Notes: generated by a model from the sequence alone, not told the origin. 64,000 nt of DNA from Conchocele bisecta (GCA_029237695.1 CM055271.1:33228462-33292461); one strand, 5' to 3'; positions 21,455 to 31,138 are shown, counted from the stretch's first letter. Made by a program: numbers and translations.

Positions 21455-22737
21455 ATGTCTTCAAGTCAATACGGTCGCAAACTCAATCCATACCACAGAC
21501 TGCGTGAGCCCCTTGGGGCAAAAGGCGTGAGACAGAGCGACGAACAACCCATCGACGATCGACCAGAACCAGCAGCTCTTAGTCCGCTTCTCCAACCTCG
21601 GAGCTAGCGACGTCATTGTGACGGGGACTGTTCGCCTCGCTTTCACTATTTCGCTGACGTCGACAGACGTGGACCGAACCGTCGTTCAGAACCTTGGTCG
21701 CGCCATCGTCAAGAAGACCATGATAAAGATTTCTGGTAATGAGGTGATGTCGATCGACGACAGCGACGTCTACCATTGTTACCAGGACCTGTGGAAGACG
21801 ACGCAAGAGTGCGAAAATGCGGTCTATCAGGGTATTGACACCAGCAAAAATAAGAACGTTACCAGACTTAGAATCGGGGCTGACAACAAGGCAGATAACG
21901 TCGCGAGCGACAACGTGATCGCGGCCGCTTACGCCAACCGCTTCTACATCCCGCTCGACTTTGAGTTGCTGGAGAGTCACATGCCCTACTATCAGAGTGC
22001 TTTGGCGGACCGCCTCGAATACGAACTAACATTCAACGACTACGGCCGACCTCTCATAGCCACTGACATGGCATCGACGTATACGATCGACACTGTGTCG
22101 CTGGAGTACGACATGGTCACGATGCCCGAACTAGCACGATTGATCAGAACCCAGTACATCGGGCGCGTTGCCATACTTTACGACCGAGTTCTTCGCCACC
22201 GCAAGATGACGAAAGACAAAAGCGACACATTGTGGAATATTAATGTTAACGTACCCGCCCGCTCGATGAAAGGTATACTGATGCTGTTCGAGGAGGGTCG
22301 GTTCGCGCTCGGGGTTAGAAAAACCGACAAATTCTATAACCCCAAAATCACAAAAGTAGAGGTGACGATCGAGGGAGTCACCAATCTACAGCGTGGGCCT
22401 TCGCGCGCACCAGCAGTGGGACGAAGTCAGAAAGCAGTTTGCTGCCGGCTCTAAGCGCTCCCCGGAGGTTGCCGCGGTTGCCAAAGACCTGCAGCTCTCG
22501 GACGTCTCCCTCGCGCAGTTCCTGACTACCAAATACGCGTTATGGCTAGACATGCGAGTCAGCGACGACGACCAAATGCACGATAGTGGACGCCAAGTTG
22601 AGAACGCTATCGAGGGTGTGACGATCCAGATAACCAAAGAGGCGGATGGAGCTGGTGCATTGAACGTGTATCTATATATAATCACAGACGCACAACTCAA
22701 CATCGAAGATGGTCGATACGTCTCAGCACTCTACTAA
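21455..22737 (+). pseudogene. Major capsid protein (double jelly-roll), frameshifted
   Basis: The family builds the pseudo-hexagonal capsomers of Polinton-type virions. The frame from the ATG at 21455 is lost within about 60 codons. The main body lies in the frame 21618-22454, with signature segments QQLLVRFSNLGA just upstream in phase, FYIPLDFELLESHMPYYQ, LEYELTFNDYGR and NINVNVPARSMKGIL. A second break near 22390 moves to the frame that ends at 22737 (TKYALWLDMR, ALNVYLYIITDAQLN). About 427 codons in all, the normal size for this family. The ATPase start overlaps the last 29 bp. Confidence 0.9.
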
Positions 22738-23356
22738 ATCTAAAGATTTAAATACAAATAAAGTTTGTGATGCCCACTCTGCCATAATATGTTGGCAGAC
22801 AGGGTGCGGAAAAACGGTTTTCATCCTCGTCTTGCTCGAGGGGTCCTACAGCGATGTATTTCGACACATTGTGATCCTATATCCCACTTTGCGGCACAAC
22901 GAGGCTTATCAGCGGCGCCCGTGGATATGGACCGACGCTGAGGTATACGTTATTGACCCTGGTGATAGGCTTCACGATTGGCTGCGTGGTTTATACCAAA
23001 TCTTCCAGGACGAGCCCACCCTATACGTGATTGACGACTGCTCGGCCAATGCGGCAATTACCAAAAAGAAGGACATGCTGTCCGAGCTCGCATTTTCGGG
23101 CCGCCATGCGGGTCAAAGCGTATGGATCTCCACTCAGAAGCACAACGCCGTCCTCAATGATCTGCGCGAGCAAACGAAATGGGTCGCCCTCTTTCACTGC
23201 AAGGACCGAGACTCATTCGATGACTGTCTTCGAGAGAACGACGTTATCCCAACGCACGAGGAGCGCCTGGAGGTTCGACAGATGCTTTCGGAAACTAAGC
23301 ACACCAAGCTTCTGCTAAAGACTGATCAACCCACACATTATGAAGTTATCAATTAA
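22709..23356 (+). CDS. FtsK/HerA-type genome-packaging ATPase, 215 aa
   Basis: Motor that would drive DNA into the capsid. Intact ORF. The Walker A region is WQTGCGKT (residues 29-36), with Trp where the first Gly of the P-loop is usual. Walker B is LYVIDD (105-110). A polar motif WISTQK (139-144) follows at the position of the third conserved motif of the HerA/FtsK viral ATPases. Length suits the Polinton/adenovirus-like packaging ATPases. It starts inside the capsid gene end, so the pair is probably expressed together. One of few large genes here without a break. Confidence 0.9.
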   Translation: MVDTSQHSTKSKDLNTNKVCDAHSAIICWQTGCGKTVFILVLLEGSYSDVFRHIVILYPTLRHNEAYQRRPWIWTDAEVYVIDPGDRLHDWLRGLYQIFQDEPTLYVIDDCSANAAITKKKDMLSELAFSGRHAGQSVWISTQKHNAVLNDLREQTKWVALFHCKDRDSFDDCLRENDVIPTHEERLEVRQMLSETKHTKLLLKTDQPTHYEVIN

Positions 23357-23640
23357 TTACTGAATTACTGAATTACTGAATATTTACTAAATAATCTACT
23401 AATATCTACTAAATATCTACTAATGTTTACTACATAATTACGAATATCTACTAATATCTACTAAATAATTTAGTAAATATTACTGAATTATTACTGAATT
23501 ACTGAATATTTACTGAATATTTACTAAATATTACTGAATTATTACTAGTTACTCATAATTAATTTTAAGAAAATTACAAACAGTTTGATGTTAAACTTAG
23601 AAGACCAGTCAGAATAGTACACCCAACACTGTTGGAATAA
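23357..23640. other. AT-rich spacer with TACTGAATAT/CTACTAAATA repeats
   Basis: Short direct repeats of ATTACTGAAT and ATCTACTAAAT fill 23355-23560. No gene. It separates the ATPase from the next cluster and may hold a terminator and promoter. Confidence 0.6.
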
Positions 23641-24315
23641 TGAACTGCGACAAACTTCTCGATCAGCTAATGGAAGAAACTCGCTCCGACTGCCAACACG
23701 GTATCTTTCCTGAAAGATGACACGACTACCGATACGGTATCTTTCCTGAAAGATGGTCCGACTGCCGATACGGTATCTACCCAACCGCACCCCCAATCCA
23801 ATCGCGATTTTAAGAATTGGAACAGTGGGGTGAAAGAAAATGAAAACACGACGCGACGCGAGCGGCTAGCTGCGCTGGTTGCTGGCGGGGGTGGGGGGGG
23901 GGGGGGGGGGGGGGGGGGGTGGTGGCAATAGGAGCAGTAATTCGGTAGGCGTCTCTCAGTTTGTCAGGTGGATAAGATGTCAGATGCGGAGGTCGATAAA
24001 ATGTATGCGCGATACGAGTCTAAATTGGGGGCAGAGATGACGAAAACTCTTGGGGCGGCGGCTATTCATTTGTACGCTATCGCTGCCAGTGCAATTCTCC
24101 CTATATCTGACACCGCCGAGTTGATTGGTGATTTAGCGACTGACCCTTTTGTAGGACACACTTTTAGAGCAGCCTGCTGCTCAATTTATCACAAGTTTGG
24201 AATGTACTTAGCTCCGCTGACAACCGCGTTGACCACGGCTAAGCACTGTCAATTTGGACATATATGCCCACGAAATATAGGCTCAGAAAATGATGACACA
24301 AGACGCACCTGCTAG
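23641..24315 (+). pseudogene. Polinton protein with poly-Gly linker and MSDAEVDKMYARYE domain
   Basis: The 3' part (23968-24315, 115 codons) is open: DKMSDAEVDKMYARYESKLG, then two hydrophobic helices and GMYLAPLTTALTTAKH. I recall this family in Polintons, without known function. The 5' part shows coding in other frames: a start at 23641 (MNCDKLLDQLMEE), 36-bp repeats (23687-23780) encoding TVSFLKD units, a palindromic motif (23791-23820), a basic patch, then a run of 30 or more G (23886-23920) coding for glycine. Stops after the G run suggest loss of frame there. Its end overlaps the next gene by 26 bp. Confidence 0.55.
23687..23780 (+). repeat. 36-bp (12-codon) tandem repeat in a Polinton gene
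   Basis: CGACT(G/A)CC(G/A)A(T/C)ACGGTATC starts at 23687, 23723 and 23759 (36-bp spacing). Being a multiple of three, it keeps the frame. Confidence 0.8.
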
Positions 24316-24826
24316 AGTGACGGAACAGCAATCCCCAAAACTTCCAACTCCGATTGATCCTCCAACGGTGTTGTGGGTTGCACGACACAAAAACCCAAAA
24401 AGACAGGCAGCTGGGCGGGTAGCGGTTGCCACCCGAAAAGCTAAACAAGATAAAATACTCGCCGAACTTCGAGAGGCCAAACAGTCGTTGCAATCGGGGA
24501 TTGCTGTTCCGGCTCAGGAGCCCCAATCGCAATTGAAGTTGGGGGCAGAAACAGCAAAACACCCGAAGACAGCTGCGGTTCAATCTCCCCCAATTCACGA
24601 ATTGGAACAGGAGCGGGAAGTGTCGGAGCAATCGTGGATTGCTGTAGCTCCTACCTGGATCATCCCGTGGGTTGTTGGTGGTGGTCTGGCAGTTGTGGGC
24701 ACCCTGTGTGTGTGGAACTACCTTTCGAGACAACCCCCAACACCGTTGGAGGCGGTTCCGAAGAAAGTTACGAAACCGATTGCGCCCCATTTAAACATTG
24801 ATCGTGATCCCTTTTATATGCAATAA
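24290..24826 (+). CDS. Single-pass membrane protein of Polinton type, 178 aa
   Basis: Intact ORF: a Pro-rich N-terminus, a basic helix (KNPKRQAAGRVAVATRKAKQ; DKILAELREAK), a linker that contains two palindrome-coded patches (24521-24544, 24587-24605), a membrane helix at residues about 123-143 (WIIPWVVGGGLAVVGTLCVW) and a short tail ending NIDRDPFYMQ, a C-terminus I associate with Polinton homologues. Possibly a virion membrane or capsid-anchor protein. It overlaps the preceding gene by 26 bp and ends 5 bp before the next start. Confidence 0.65.
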   Translation: MMTQDAPARVTEQQSPKLPTPIDPPTVLWVARHKNPKRQAAGRVAVATRKAKQDKILAELREAKQSLQSGIAVPAQEPQSQLKLGAETAKHPKTAAVQSPPIHELEQEREVSEQSWIAVAPTWIIPWVVGGGLAVVGTLCVWNYLSRQPPTPLEAVPKKVTKPIAPHLNIDRDPFYMQ

Positions 24827-24831
24827 TTATA

Positions 24832-25065
24832 ATGGCTGAAAACGAAGGTAAAATAATAGTGAATGCGGTTTATCACGCCGTGGTGATATCGGGTCTCACT
24901 ATCGGGTTTGCTCGAATATCAAAGATGGTCTTCTGAGGGTCCGCTCCCAAATTGGACATGACTGTGAAAGACGCAGTGTTCGTGACCTTGAATGTAGCGT
25001 CCGCAATTTCGACCCGAGATTATCTAATTAAAGCTGGAATTCTACCTGCTAATATATGGAAATAA
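24832..25065 (+). pseudogene. Small hydrophobic Polinton protein, 77 aa, one stop
   Basis: The frame MAENEGKIIVNAVYHAVV... to ILPANIWK is interrupted by TGA at 24934-24936 and closes with TAA at 25063-25065, directly touching the ATG of the next gene. Two hydrophobic segments are present. It is easily missed because of the stop. The shape fits a conserved small membrane protein at this spot in other Polintons, from memory. Confidence 0.6.
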
Positions 25066-25509
25066 ATGGCTACTGCGGTCGTAATAATGCTGGTTGGTGC
25101 AGTCGTAAGCGCATGGGCGTTCGGCGGTAGCAACTATTTATTCTCGTTACTAGGATCGGACTCGGATGAGGAGAAAAAGCGTCACGATTTAGCTACAGAA
25201 CAACTCAATAGCGCAAAGGAAGCATGGTCGGAAAAACGAACCACCCGTGAGGACTGGATCAACGAAGAGCTTCGCCGCGAGAATCACGCCGTGCAAACTT
25301 TCCAGAACGTTGACGAATCAATGCGCGTGTACAGGCTGGCATATCCACAGAAAATTCTCGCGCCGCTAGATCCCGAGCCCCAACTTTCAGATTTCTATGT
25401 ACCGTCAGAGACCCAAAAAGACCGTGAGATCACGTTCATCGTCGTGGGAATGGTGGGTCTCGCCAGCTACTATATTGAAAAAGCAATAAGCAAAAGCAAT
25501 AAGCAATAA
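25066..25509 (+). CDS. Two-TM coiled-coil Polinton protein, 147 aa
   Basis: Intact. Hydrophobic N-terminus (VVIMLVGAVVSAWAF), then the GGSNYLFSLLG motif, a charged coiled coil (HDLATEQLNSAKEAW; REDWINEELRRENHAVQTFQ), the PEPQLSDFY segment and a C-terminal membrane helix (TFIVVGMVGLASYYI). Very like a conserved uncharacterised Polinton family. The ATG follows the previous stop without a gap, so translational coupling or a shared transcript is likely. Confidence 0.7.
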   Translation: MATAVVIMLVGAVVSAWAFGGSNYLFSLLGSDSDEEKKRHDLATEQLNSAKEAWSEKRTTREDWINEELRRENHAVQTFQNVDESMRVYRLAYPQKILAPLDPEPQLSDFYVPSETQKDREITFIVVGMVGLASYYIEKAISKSNKQ

Positions 25510-25534
25510 TTATTTAAAAAATATATATAGAACG

Positions 25535-25858
25535 ATGTTAGTTGACAAGCTTTATTTTGCTCCGATCGATGTAGGCTACACGGCCCTTAAACATCGTTTA
25601 GCTGGCGCAAAGGGTCTGATCAGTCTGGCCCAAGACTCTCTAGAGATGTGGCGCGAGGACGAAAAAGCGGCCACCCTTTTCGCAAAGCGGATGTTAGATT
25701 CCTCCGAGTTCCTTGAAAACTTAACCGGCAGCTGCAGCGAAACTTCCAACAAAGGTTTAGTATTGACGACGCAGTTACCGAACGATCTGGCGAGGGCATG
25801 TTGGAGACTGTTCGACCTACTAGAATACCTCGCATACGATGGACACGCACAAGCTTGA
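25535..25858 (+). CDS. Hypothetical Polinton protein, 107 aa
   Basis: Intact, mostly helical ORF (KHRLAGAKGLISLAQDSLEMW; LARACWRLFDLLEYLAY). No domain recognised. The last 20 bp overlap the integrase start at 25839. Its place between the small membrane proteins and the integrase suggests it belongs to the same transcription unit. Confidence 0.55.
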   Translation: MLVDKLYFAPIDVGYTALKHRLAGAKGLISLAQDSLEMWREDEKAATLFAKRMLDSSEFLENLTGSCSETSNKGLVLTTQLPNDLARACWRLFDLLEYLAYDGHAQA

Positions 25859-26855
25859 TACCAAACTATCGGTTCGCCTAGCGCGCAAGTTAGCGAACAC
25901 ATACTACAGCCCCCGCGGCTACTGGAAGGGACTCGCGGCCATCAAGAACCTCGCGGCGGCCACGGAATGGCTCAAGAAGCCGGGCCATCAGGCAGATCTA
26001 TTTGCCCGCGCTTCACAATATTCCGTGGCCGAAATTCGACGTGCCGGTGCCGAACGAAGTCCACCAAGCTGACCTCCTGTTTCTCCCTCACGATCGCGTC
26101 GGTCGCAAGACGTATAAGTACGCACTGACAATCGTTCACGTAGCGAGTCGGTATAAGGGGGCTGAACCGTTGGCCACTAAAGAGTCTAAGGAGGTGGCCG
26201 AGGCTCTTTCCCGAATATATAAGAGGAGTCCTCTCAAATGGCCGAATCTTCTCCAGGTCGATCCCGGCCGCGAGTTCATGGGCGCGATCTCTCATCTATT
26301 AACTAAACACGGCGTTTCTGTCAGACGCGGCCGCGGCAACATCCACCGGGACCAGGGGATCGTGGATCGGTTCAATCGAACCCTGGTTGAGAGGCTGTTC
26401 GGACACCAATATGTCAAAGAGCTTGTAGACCCTCATTCGCGATCGACCGAGTGGGTGACCAGGCTGCCCGCCGTGGTCTCCGCATTGAACGGCGAGGTGA
26501 CCAGATTGATCGGTAAAAAGCCTGTAGATGCCATCAAGTCTAAAAAGGTGTCGCACAAACCATCTGCCGTCTCGCGCTGGCGACCATTTGGTTTAGCTGA
26601 GAAACGGCTTCCATCGGATGTTGCCGTCCGGTACCTCTCTATCAACCGGGAGAGCTCGAAGGTGGCCGCCGCCGCGCGACTGATTCGGTGTGGTCTCTCA
26701 ATGTATATCATCTGGATCGATATATTACCAAACCCGATGAGCCCGTGCTCTACTATTTGGATGATGGTCCATCGCGCGGGTTTGTTCGCGAAGAACTTCT
26801 TGCGGTGCCTTTTGACACCCAGCTGCCTCCGGATGGCCTCCTCAATTTCTCATAA
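25839..26855 (+). pseudogene. Retroviral-like integrase (rve), two frameshifts, Glu to Asp
   Basis: Integrase that would insert the element and make the 6-bp duplication. The N-terminal zinc-binding-like helical region (DTHKLDTKLSVRLARKLANT) is in one frame to about 26010. The rve core follows in another: HQADLLFL (first Asp), VDPGREFMG (second Asp), then HRDQGIVDRFNRTLVE, where the third catalytic position is Asp (GAT, 26365-26367) instead of the usual Glu of IVERFNRT. The C-terminal chromo-like part (PVLYYLDDG, FVREELLAVPF) shifts frame near 26675 and ends at the TAA at 26853-26855. As read it cannot be active. Confidence 0.9.
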
Positions 26856-26961
26856 TTTATCATCTTTTTACAACATAATTAATTAATTATTTAATCAGTA
26901 TTCGCAAAAAATTAATTCCACCCAATTCAATTCGCGAATTGAGGGTGGTGAGACCTTTTTT
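26856..26961. other. AT-rich spacer with palindrome before the right TIR
   Basis: AATTAATT tracts, then CAATTCGCGAATTG (26928-26941) inside CCACCC...GGGTGG, then T10. Confidence 0.6.
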
Positions 26962-27062
26962 TTTTGACCCCCATAACCTATTTTGATAGTGGTGGGCACT
27001 TATACACACTCCAATTCGTTTCCCCTTAGTCGCGGTAACGAACTCATACCCTATATACTACT
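26962..27062 (-). repeat. Polinton right terminal inverted repeat
   Basis: Reads inward, on the minus strand, AGTAGTATATAGGGTATGAG... and pairs with 10893-11003. Directly followed by the target duplication GCGTCA (27063-27068). Confidence 0.9.
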
Positions 27063-27116
27063 GCGTCAGGTGTGATTTTACACAGGTGCACACAGCACAT
27101 ACATTGTAATACTGCT

Positions 27117-27430
27117 GTTAACTCTTAGAATGCGAAAAGCAAAAATTGTCGTCTGCTGTTGTTTCGTGTTTTTAGTTTTCTCTGTTAACACATGGTTAAA
27201 GTGCTGTAAAACCATGTTTTTTGATGATAAAAATGGAAAATAGAAAATAAACAGTAGACGACAAAAGATTAAGGGTTAACTCTTAGAATGTGGGAAGCAA
27301 AAATTGCCGTCTGCTGTTGTTTAATAGTTTTAGTGTTCTCTGAGTAAATATACGCTTTGATAGCACTTTATAATCATTTCCATTGGAAATGATTCTAAAG
27401 TGCTGCCAAACAATGTTTTTGTCGTGCCCG
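27117..27430. repeat. Two decayed family E foldback MITEs
   Basis: TTAACTCTTAGAATG...GTCGTCTGCTGTTG and the CATTTCCATTGGAAATG palindrome core (about 27376-27395) mark this family. Good copies lie at 41319-41570 and 44670-44895. Confidence 0.65.
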
Positions 27431-27617
27431 CTTGCGGACAGCGCCATACAATTGGCACATTGGCATACGTCCCTACGTACGTACGTATACTTGTGTCCGG
27501 GTTAACGTTTTTCGGTATAATATGAAAGACTCCGGTAGACGGTGTGCCATCTAGTTATTGAGAACAAGGAAAGTAAAAAAAAATCAGCAGACAACATTTC
27601 ATTCAGCATAGCCAGGG
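27431..27617. repeat. Dispersed repeat with GGCACATTGGC(A/G)TACGTC
   Basis: Shares GGCACATTGGC, repeated GTAC and TTTCGGTATA with 52705-52860. No gene. Confidence 0.5.
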
Positions 27618-27671
27618 TTAATGAGTGCAGTTATTGTGGGGAACAATGAAACTGATAATAGTTAGTTATAC

Positions 27672-28071
27672 AGAGCTCCAGATAGCTGCGTATTTGCTTA
27701 TATATACCCAATTAAAATTGCCAAAAACCCAATTGAAATCAGAAGTAGCGAGTATCAAAAAACAATTACAATCTTGTGGTACATTGATCATGCAGCAGAA
27801 AACAATAAATAGACCACACATATAGCATATTTTTCTTATTTTCCATGAAAACACATCTTGGTATTTCATTAGAATTGTCTCCAAGGAGACAATTGTAATG
27901 AAATGCCAAGACATGTTTTTCATTTCGAAGCAAACTATACAATAATTGCTGTCTGTTGATGTGTAAACAGTTGTGTGATTTTATTTTACCCAATTGAAAT
28001 TTTGAAATACACAATTGCTTCAGAAATGATGGAGTGAAAATTACTCAATTACTAATTCCTTATCTGGAGCC
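27672..28071. mobile_element. Family F MITE (AGAGCTCCAGATAA ends) with GTTATA duplication
   Basis: Ends CAGAGCTCCAGATA and TTATCTGGAGCCCTG are inverted. GTTATA occurs on both outer sides. An internal hairpin around GTCTCCAAGGAGAC lies near 27868-27895. It sits inside a copy of the Polinton-flank sequence. Other copies: 41648-41983 and 61264-61707. Confidence 0.75.
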
Positions 28072-28235
28072 CTGGTTATATTGCTACCTCAATATGGTTG
28101 CATTTGGAAATAACGGGATTGTAATTTTACTTGTAACTATAGAATATAATGAGTTTTAGGGAAAAAATCATTTATTTGACCCCATCAGTTTCAGGTGAGA
28201 TTTTTGCACAGGTGCACGATGTAATACCTTTACCC
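28072..28235 (+). repeat. Paralogous empty Polinton target site
   Basis: TTGCTACCTCAATATGG ... CCCCATCAGTTTCAGGTGAGATTTTTGCACAGGTGCAC resembles the left flank (10770-10886) joined directly to the right flank (27063-27100), with no Polinton between (junction near 28186-28195). Confidence 0.65.
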
Positions 28236-29176
28236 AGAGACTGTTTTTATACGACCGTTTTGTAAAAAAACGGTACGTATTATGTTTTACCGCACGGCGG
28301 GCGGCTGAAGAAAAAGCGCATAGTTCGTGTACACAACTCCTCCGAAACCGTTCTGTCGATCGATCTGAAACTATACACACGTCTTCTAAACATATTGAAG
28401 ATGTGCACCTTGGTGTTTTTATGCCGAAATAAAAAAATTTAACAAAAATATCACCTTTTTAACTTAGCCATTTTTTCATTGAGAAAATGACTTTATTGAA
28501 ACGCCGACGTTTTACAATGCAACACAACAGCCTACAGTAGAAATGCGTGTTCATAGACTGATTGAATGTGCTTGCTGTACACTGTATTTGCTGATAAGTT
28601 ACACTAAACGTATCTACAAGTGTTAATAGTATGTATACTATCAAACATTGAACAGAATAAAACTATGATATGTACATGTGAACAAACCAAACGCACCACT
28701 ATCGATTTTAAATATATAATTAGCCGACATGTGACTTCGCAATTTGCTACCATCGCCAACTATGATTATATACATGTATCGTCAGAAAGATACATTGTAA
28801 TTATTGGAGAATTTTGTTCAGAATGTAATTGACGTCATTTACGTAACAGTTAATTGTGACGCAGCGGCGTAGTGGTGCGGCCATACCGTCGAACGAGCAA
28901 AGTTCATGATAATGCTAGCGGGGTCCGGGGGAACGGTTACACGAAACACCCAAATACACTCAAATGCGCCCAAATATAGTTTAAATACATATAAATATAC
29001 CACAAATACACCCTAGATAGTGTCAGATATTAGTGTAAAGCATATATTGACACAAAACACATCATATAATTGACATATGTAGTCAAATAAATCTGATAAC
29101 TTGGCCATATTTCGATTTATGCACATTGAATCAGCAATCATATGGGAAATACATGCAAAGATAGTTCAATATATAG
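28236..29176. other. AT-rich intronic DNA, no gene seen
   Basis: Contains CACAACTCC...GATCTGAAACTATACACAC (28330-28380), shared with 2335-2380, and a CACAAATACACCCT block (29000) that recurs at 29806 and 29955. No supported ORF. Confidence 0.5.
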
Positions 29177-29345
29177 AGGATATTCCATCGTACATTTTGA
29201 ATAGCGGGAAATAATACACGAGTGTGCATCGGCTTCCGCGTAAGCAACGAGTGAGCGTAGCGAACGAGTTGCTTGCACGGACGCTGACGGACACGAGTGT
29301 ATTATTTCCGATATTCAAACATGTACGATGGAATATCCTATTTAT
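29177..29345. mobile_element. Foldback element, ATATTCCATCGTAC arms
   Basis: GGATATTCCATCGTACATTT...AATAATACACGAGTGT on the left is matched in reverse by ACACGAGTGTATTATTTCC...ACATGTACGATGGAATATCC. The inner part is GC-richer with its own GAGCGTAGCGAACG inverted repeats. Confidence 0.8.
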
Positions 29346-31138
29346 TACAATTCCACGGCGGATATATATGCACATTTAGTCTATTTTTGAGATTATTATC
29401 AATGAATTGTGATGTGCGCATGAATAGATATACAATAACGTGAATTTCCGCGTTTTGACGTTACGTTGTGTGACGTCAAATGTGTCATCATGTAAACTTT
29501 TTGAAATCCAAATTACGCAGCTGTTTCTATGAGCCAGATATATTTGAGTATATGTTTGGAATGTGTTCAATCACATTGACATCCTAGATTAGTCGAGACC
29601 CTTTCCAAATTTTCAACTTTATTTTGACTGTAATAAAGAAATTAAACATTTTGCATGGTAGCTCGTGGTTTCCAAGAAAACAGGCGCGCAATTACGGGTG
29701 TTCTCTTCACGGTGTATTATTTGTAAGGAGTTGATTACGGGTTTTCTCTCACAGCGAACCCCGTGCAAATAATTTGCAAGAGTGTAATAAATATAAATAT
29801 GCCACAAATACACCCTCAAACATATCAGTGTATGCTCTTCTTACGTTATCAGAATTTGTATAACCTATTGTATGTATCTGTGTAGATCAGTTTATTATTG
29901 TATGCCCTTTTTGGGATACGTGTATATTTTATTAAAATGCCCCACAAATATGCCACAAATACACCCTCAAACGTAGACTACCAGTGTGAACATCGGCTTA
30001 CCTCTTCAAACATTATATGAGCCGCGTCGTGCGAAAATGTGCCTTATGGCGAAAATGACGTTATCGAATAAATGAGGTCGGAAACGTCGCTTCCATTTAC
30101 GCTTTTGACATAGCTGACGTCGTTGTTGACAGCTGGTAATGACATATGATATAAATGTATTATCGTGTACCATTAGCCAATTGTATGTAGACCATTGACT
30201 ATTTTAATTACCATTTTATGCTAAAATATAAATGTACGTTCTCGGGGTTGTTAATGATCAGAAACGAGCAATGTTGAGTAGCATGTGAGCTGGTGGTGTC
30301 GGCAGCCCAGTTCGCGTATGGACCCGATAAATGCTTTTTCTTTTTGTGTTAGCATATTGTTTACCGAGAATTTACATACATGTATGTACAGTAGATATGT
30401 GATATTGTATGGATAAAATGTTATGTAATGCTAGTGTGAAAGTTCAAAAACGTACATGTAATCGTAAACGTTACAGTACACGTTATATAGCGTCTCCCTT
30501 GCTTTATACGCGTATCTGTTTCTGATTTAATTTCAGTTATGTGTGTCAGATTGCATTTAGTGAATACAATTTCGTATTTGGTAAACTTCTGCATGTATCA
30601 GTAACGAGGGAATTGTATTACACACAATGTGATAACCACCTTGGCTCATCAAAACTGTGAACATAATATGTGACGCGCCAGCCGAACACCTCCTTTATGG
30701 GTCAAACATGCGAACTTGAGTTTTCAACCGTGATACTTAGAAAATTTGATCTCTCTCGAACAATATGATATATAAGCAAATGTTGTATTCAACTGATAAA
30801 CCATCTTTCTAGACCAACAAACATATATTTCTGACATCACTTTGTCGCATCGACATTGTTTTGACAATACGTACGTTCCGTCGTCGTTATCAATATTTGC
30901 GGACAGCGGACCGCACGAGTCGTGACGTTTTCGTGCTACAATTGTACTCACACAGAAAACTTCTCTTTGTTTCATCACAATGCACATATTTATGCACTAC
31001 ATTTATATTATTATTAATATATACTTAGCGATATTTCAAAACATTTATATTTAATTTATAAATAATATAAGAAACAATGACAATTCGTTGCAACGGCACA
31101 CGTCGCCGGTAAATGATATTTCCAACGTCATGTTAAGT
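29346..31138. other. Intronic DNA without a supported gene
   Basis: AT-rich. Two CACAAATACACCCT repeats lie at 29806-29820 and 29955-29970. Short ORFs only, none with recognisable domains. Confidence 0.5.

Larger units (their letters stand above)
10893..27062 (+). mobile_element. Polinton/Maverick element, full length, decayed
   Basis: A 16.17-kb self-synthesising type DNA transposon (virus-like) in intron 1 of the host gene. It has imperfect terminal inverted repeats of about 105 bp starting (A)GTAGTATATAGGG, a 6-bp target duplication, a family B polymerase at the left, and a capsid/ATPase block and integrase at the right. Both length and content fit the class. GC content is visibly higher than the AT-rich flanks. 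Most large genes carry frameshifts or stops, so it is not autonomous as read, though some breaks could be assembly errors. No protease of the adenain type was found. Confidence 0.95.

Noticed and set aside
10893..27062. Bacterial or viral contamination
   Set aside because: Terminal repeats and a target duplication embed the element in host repeat DNA that continues on both sides.
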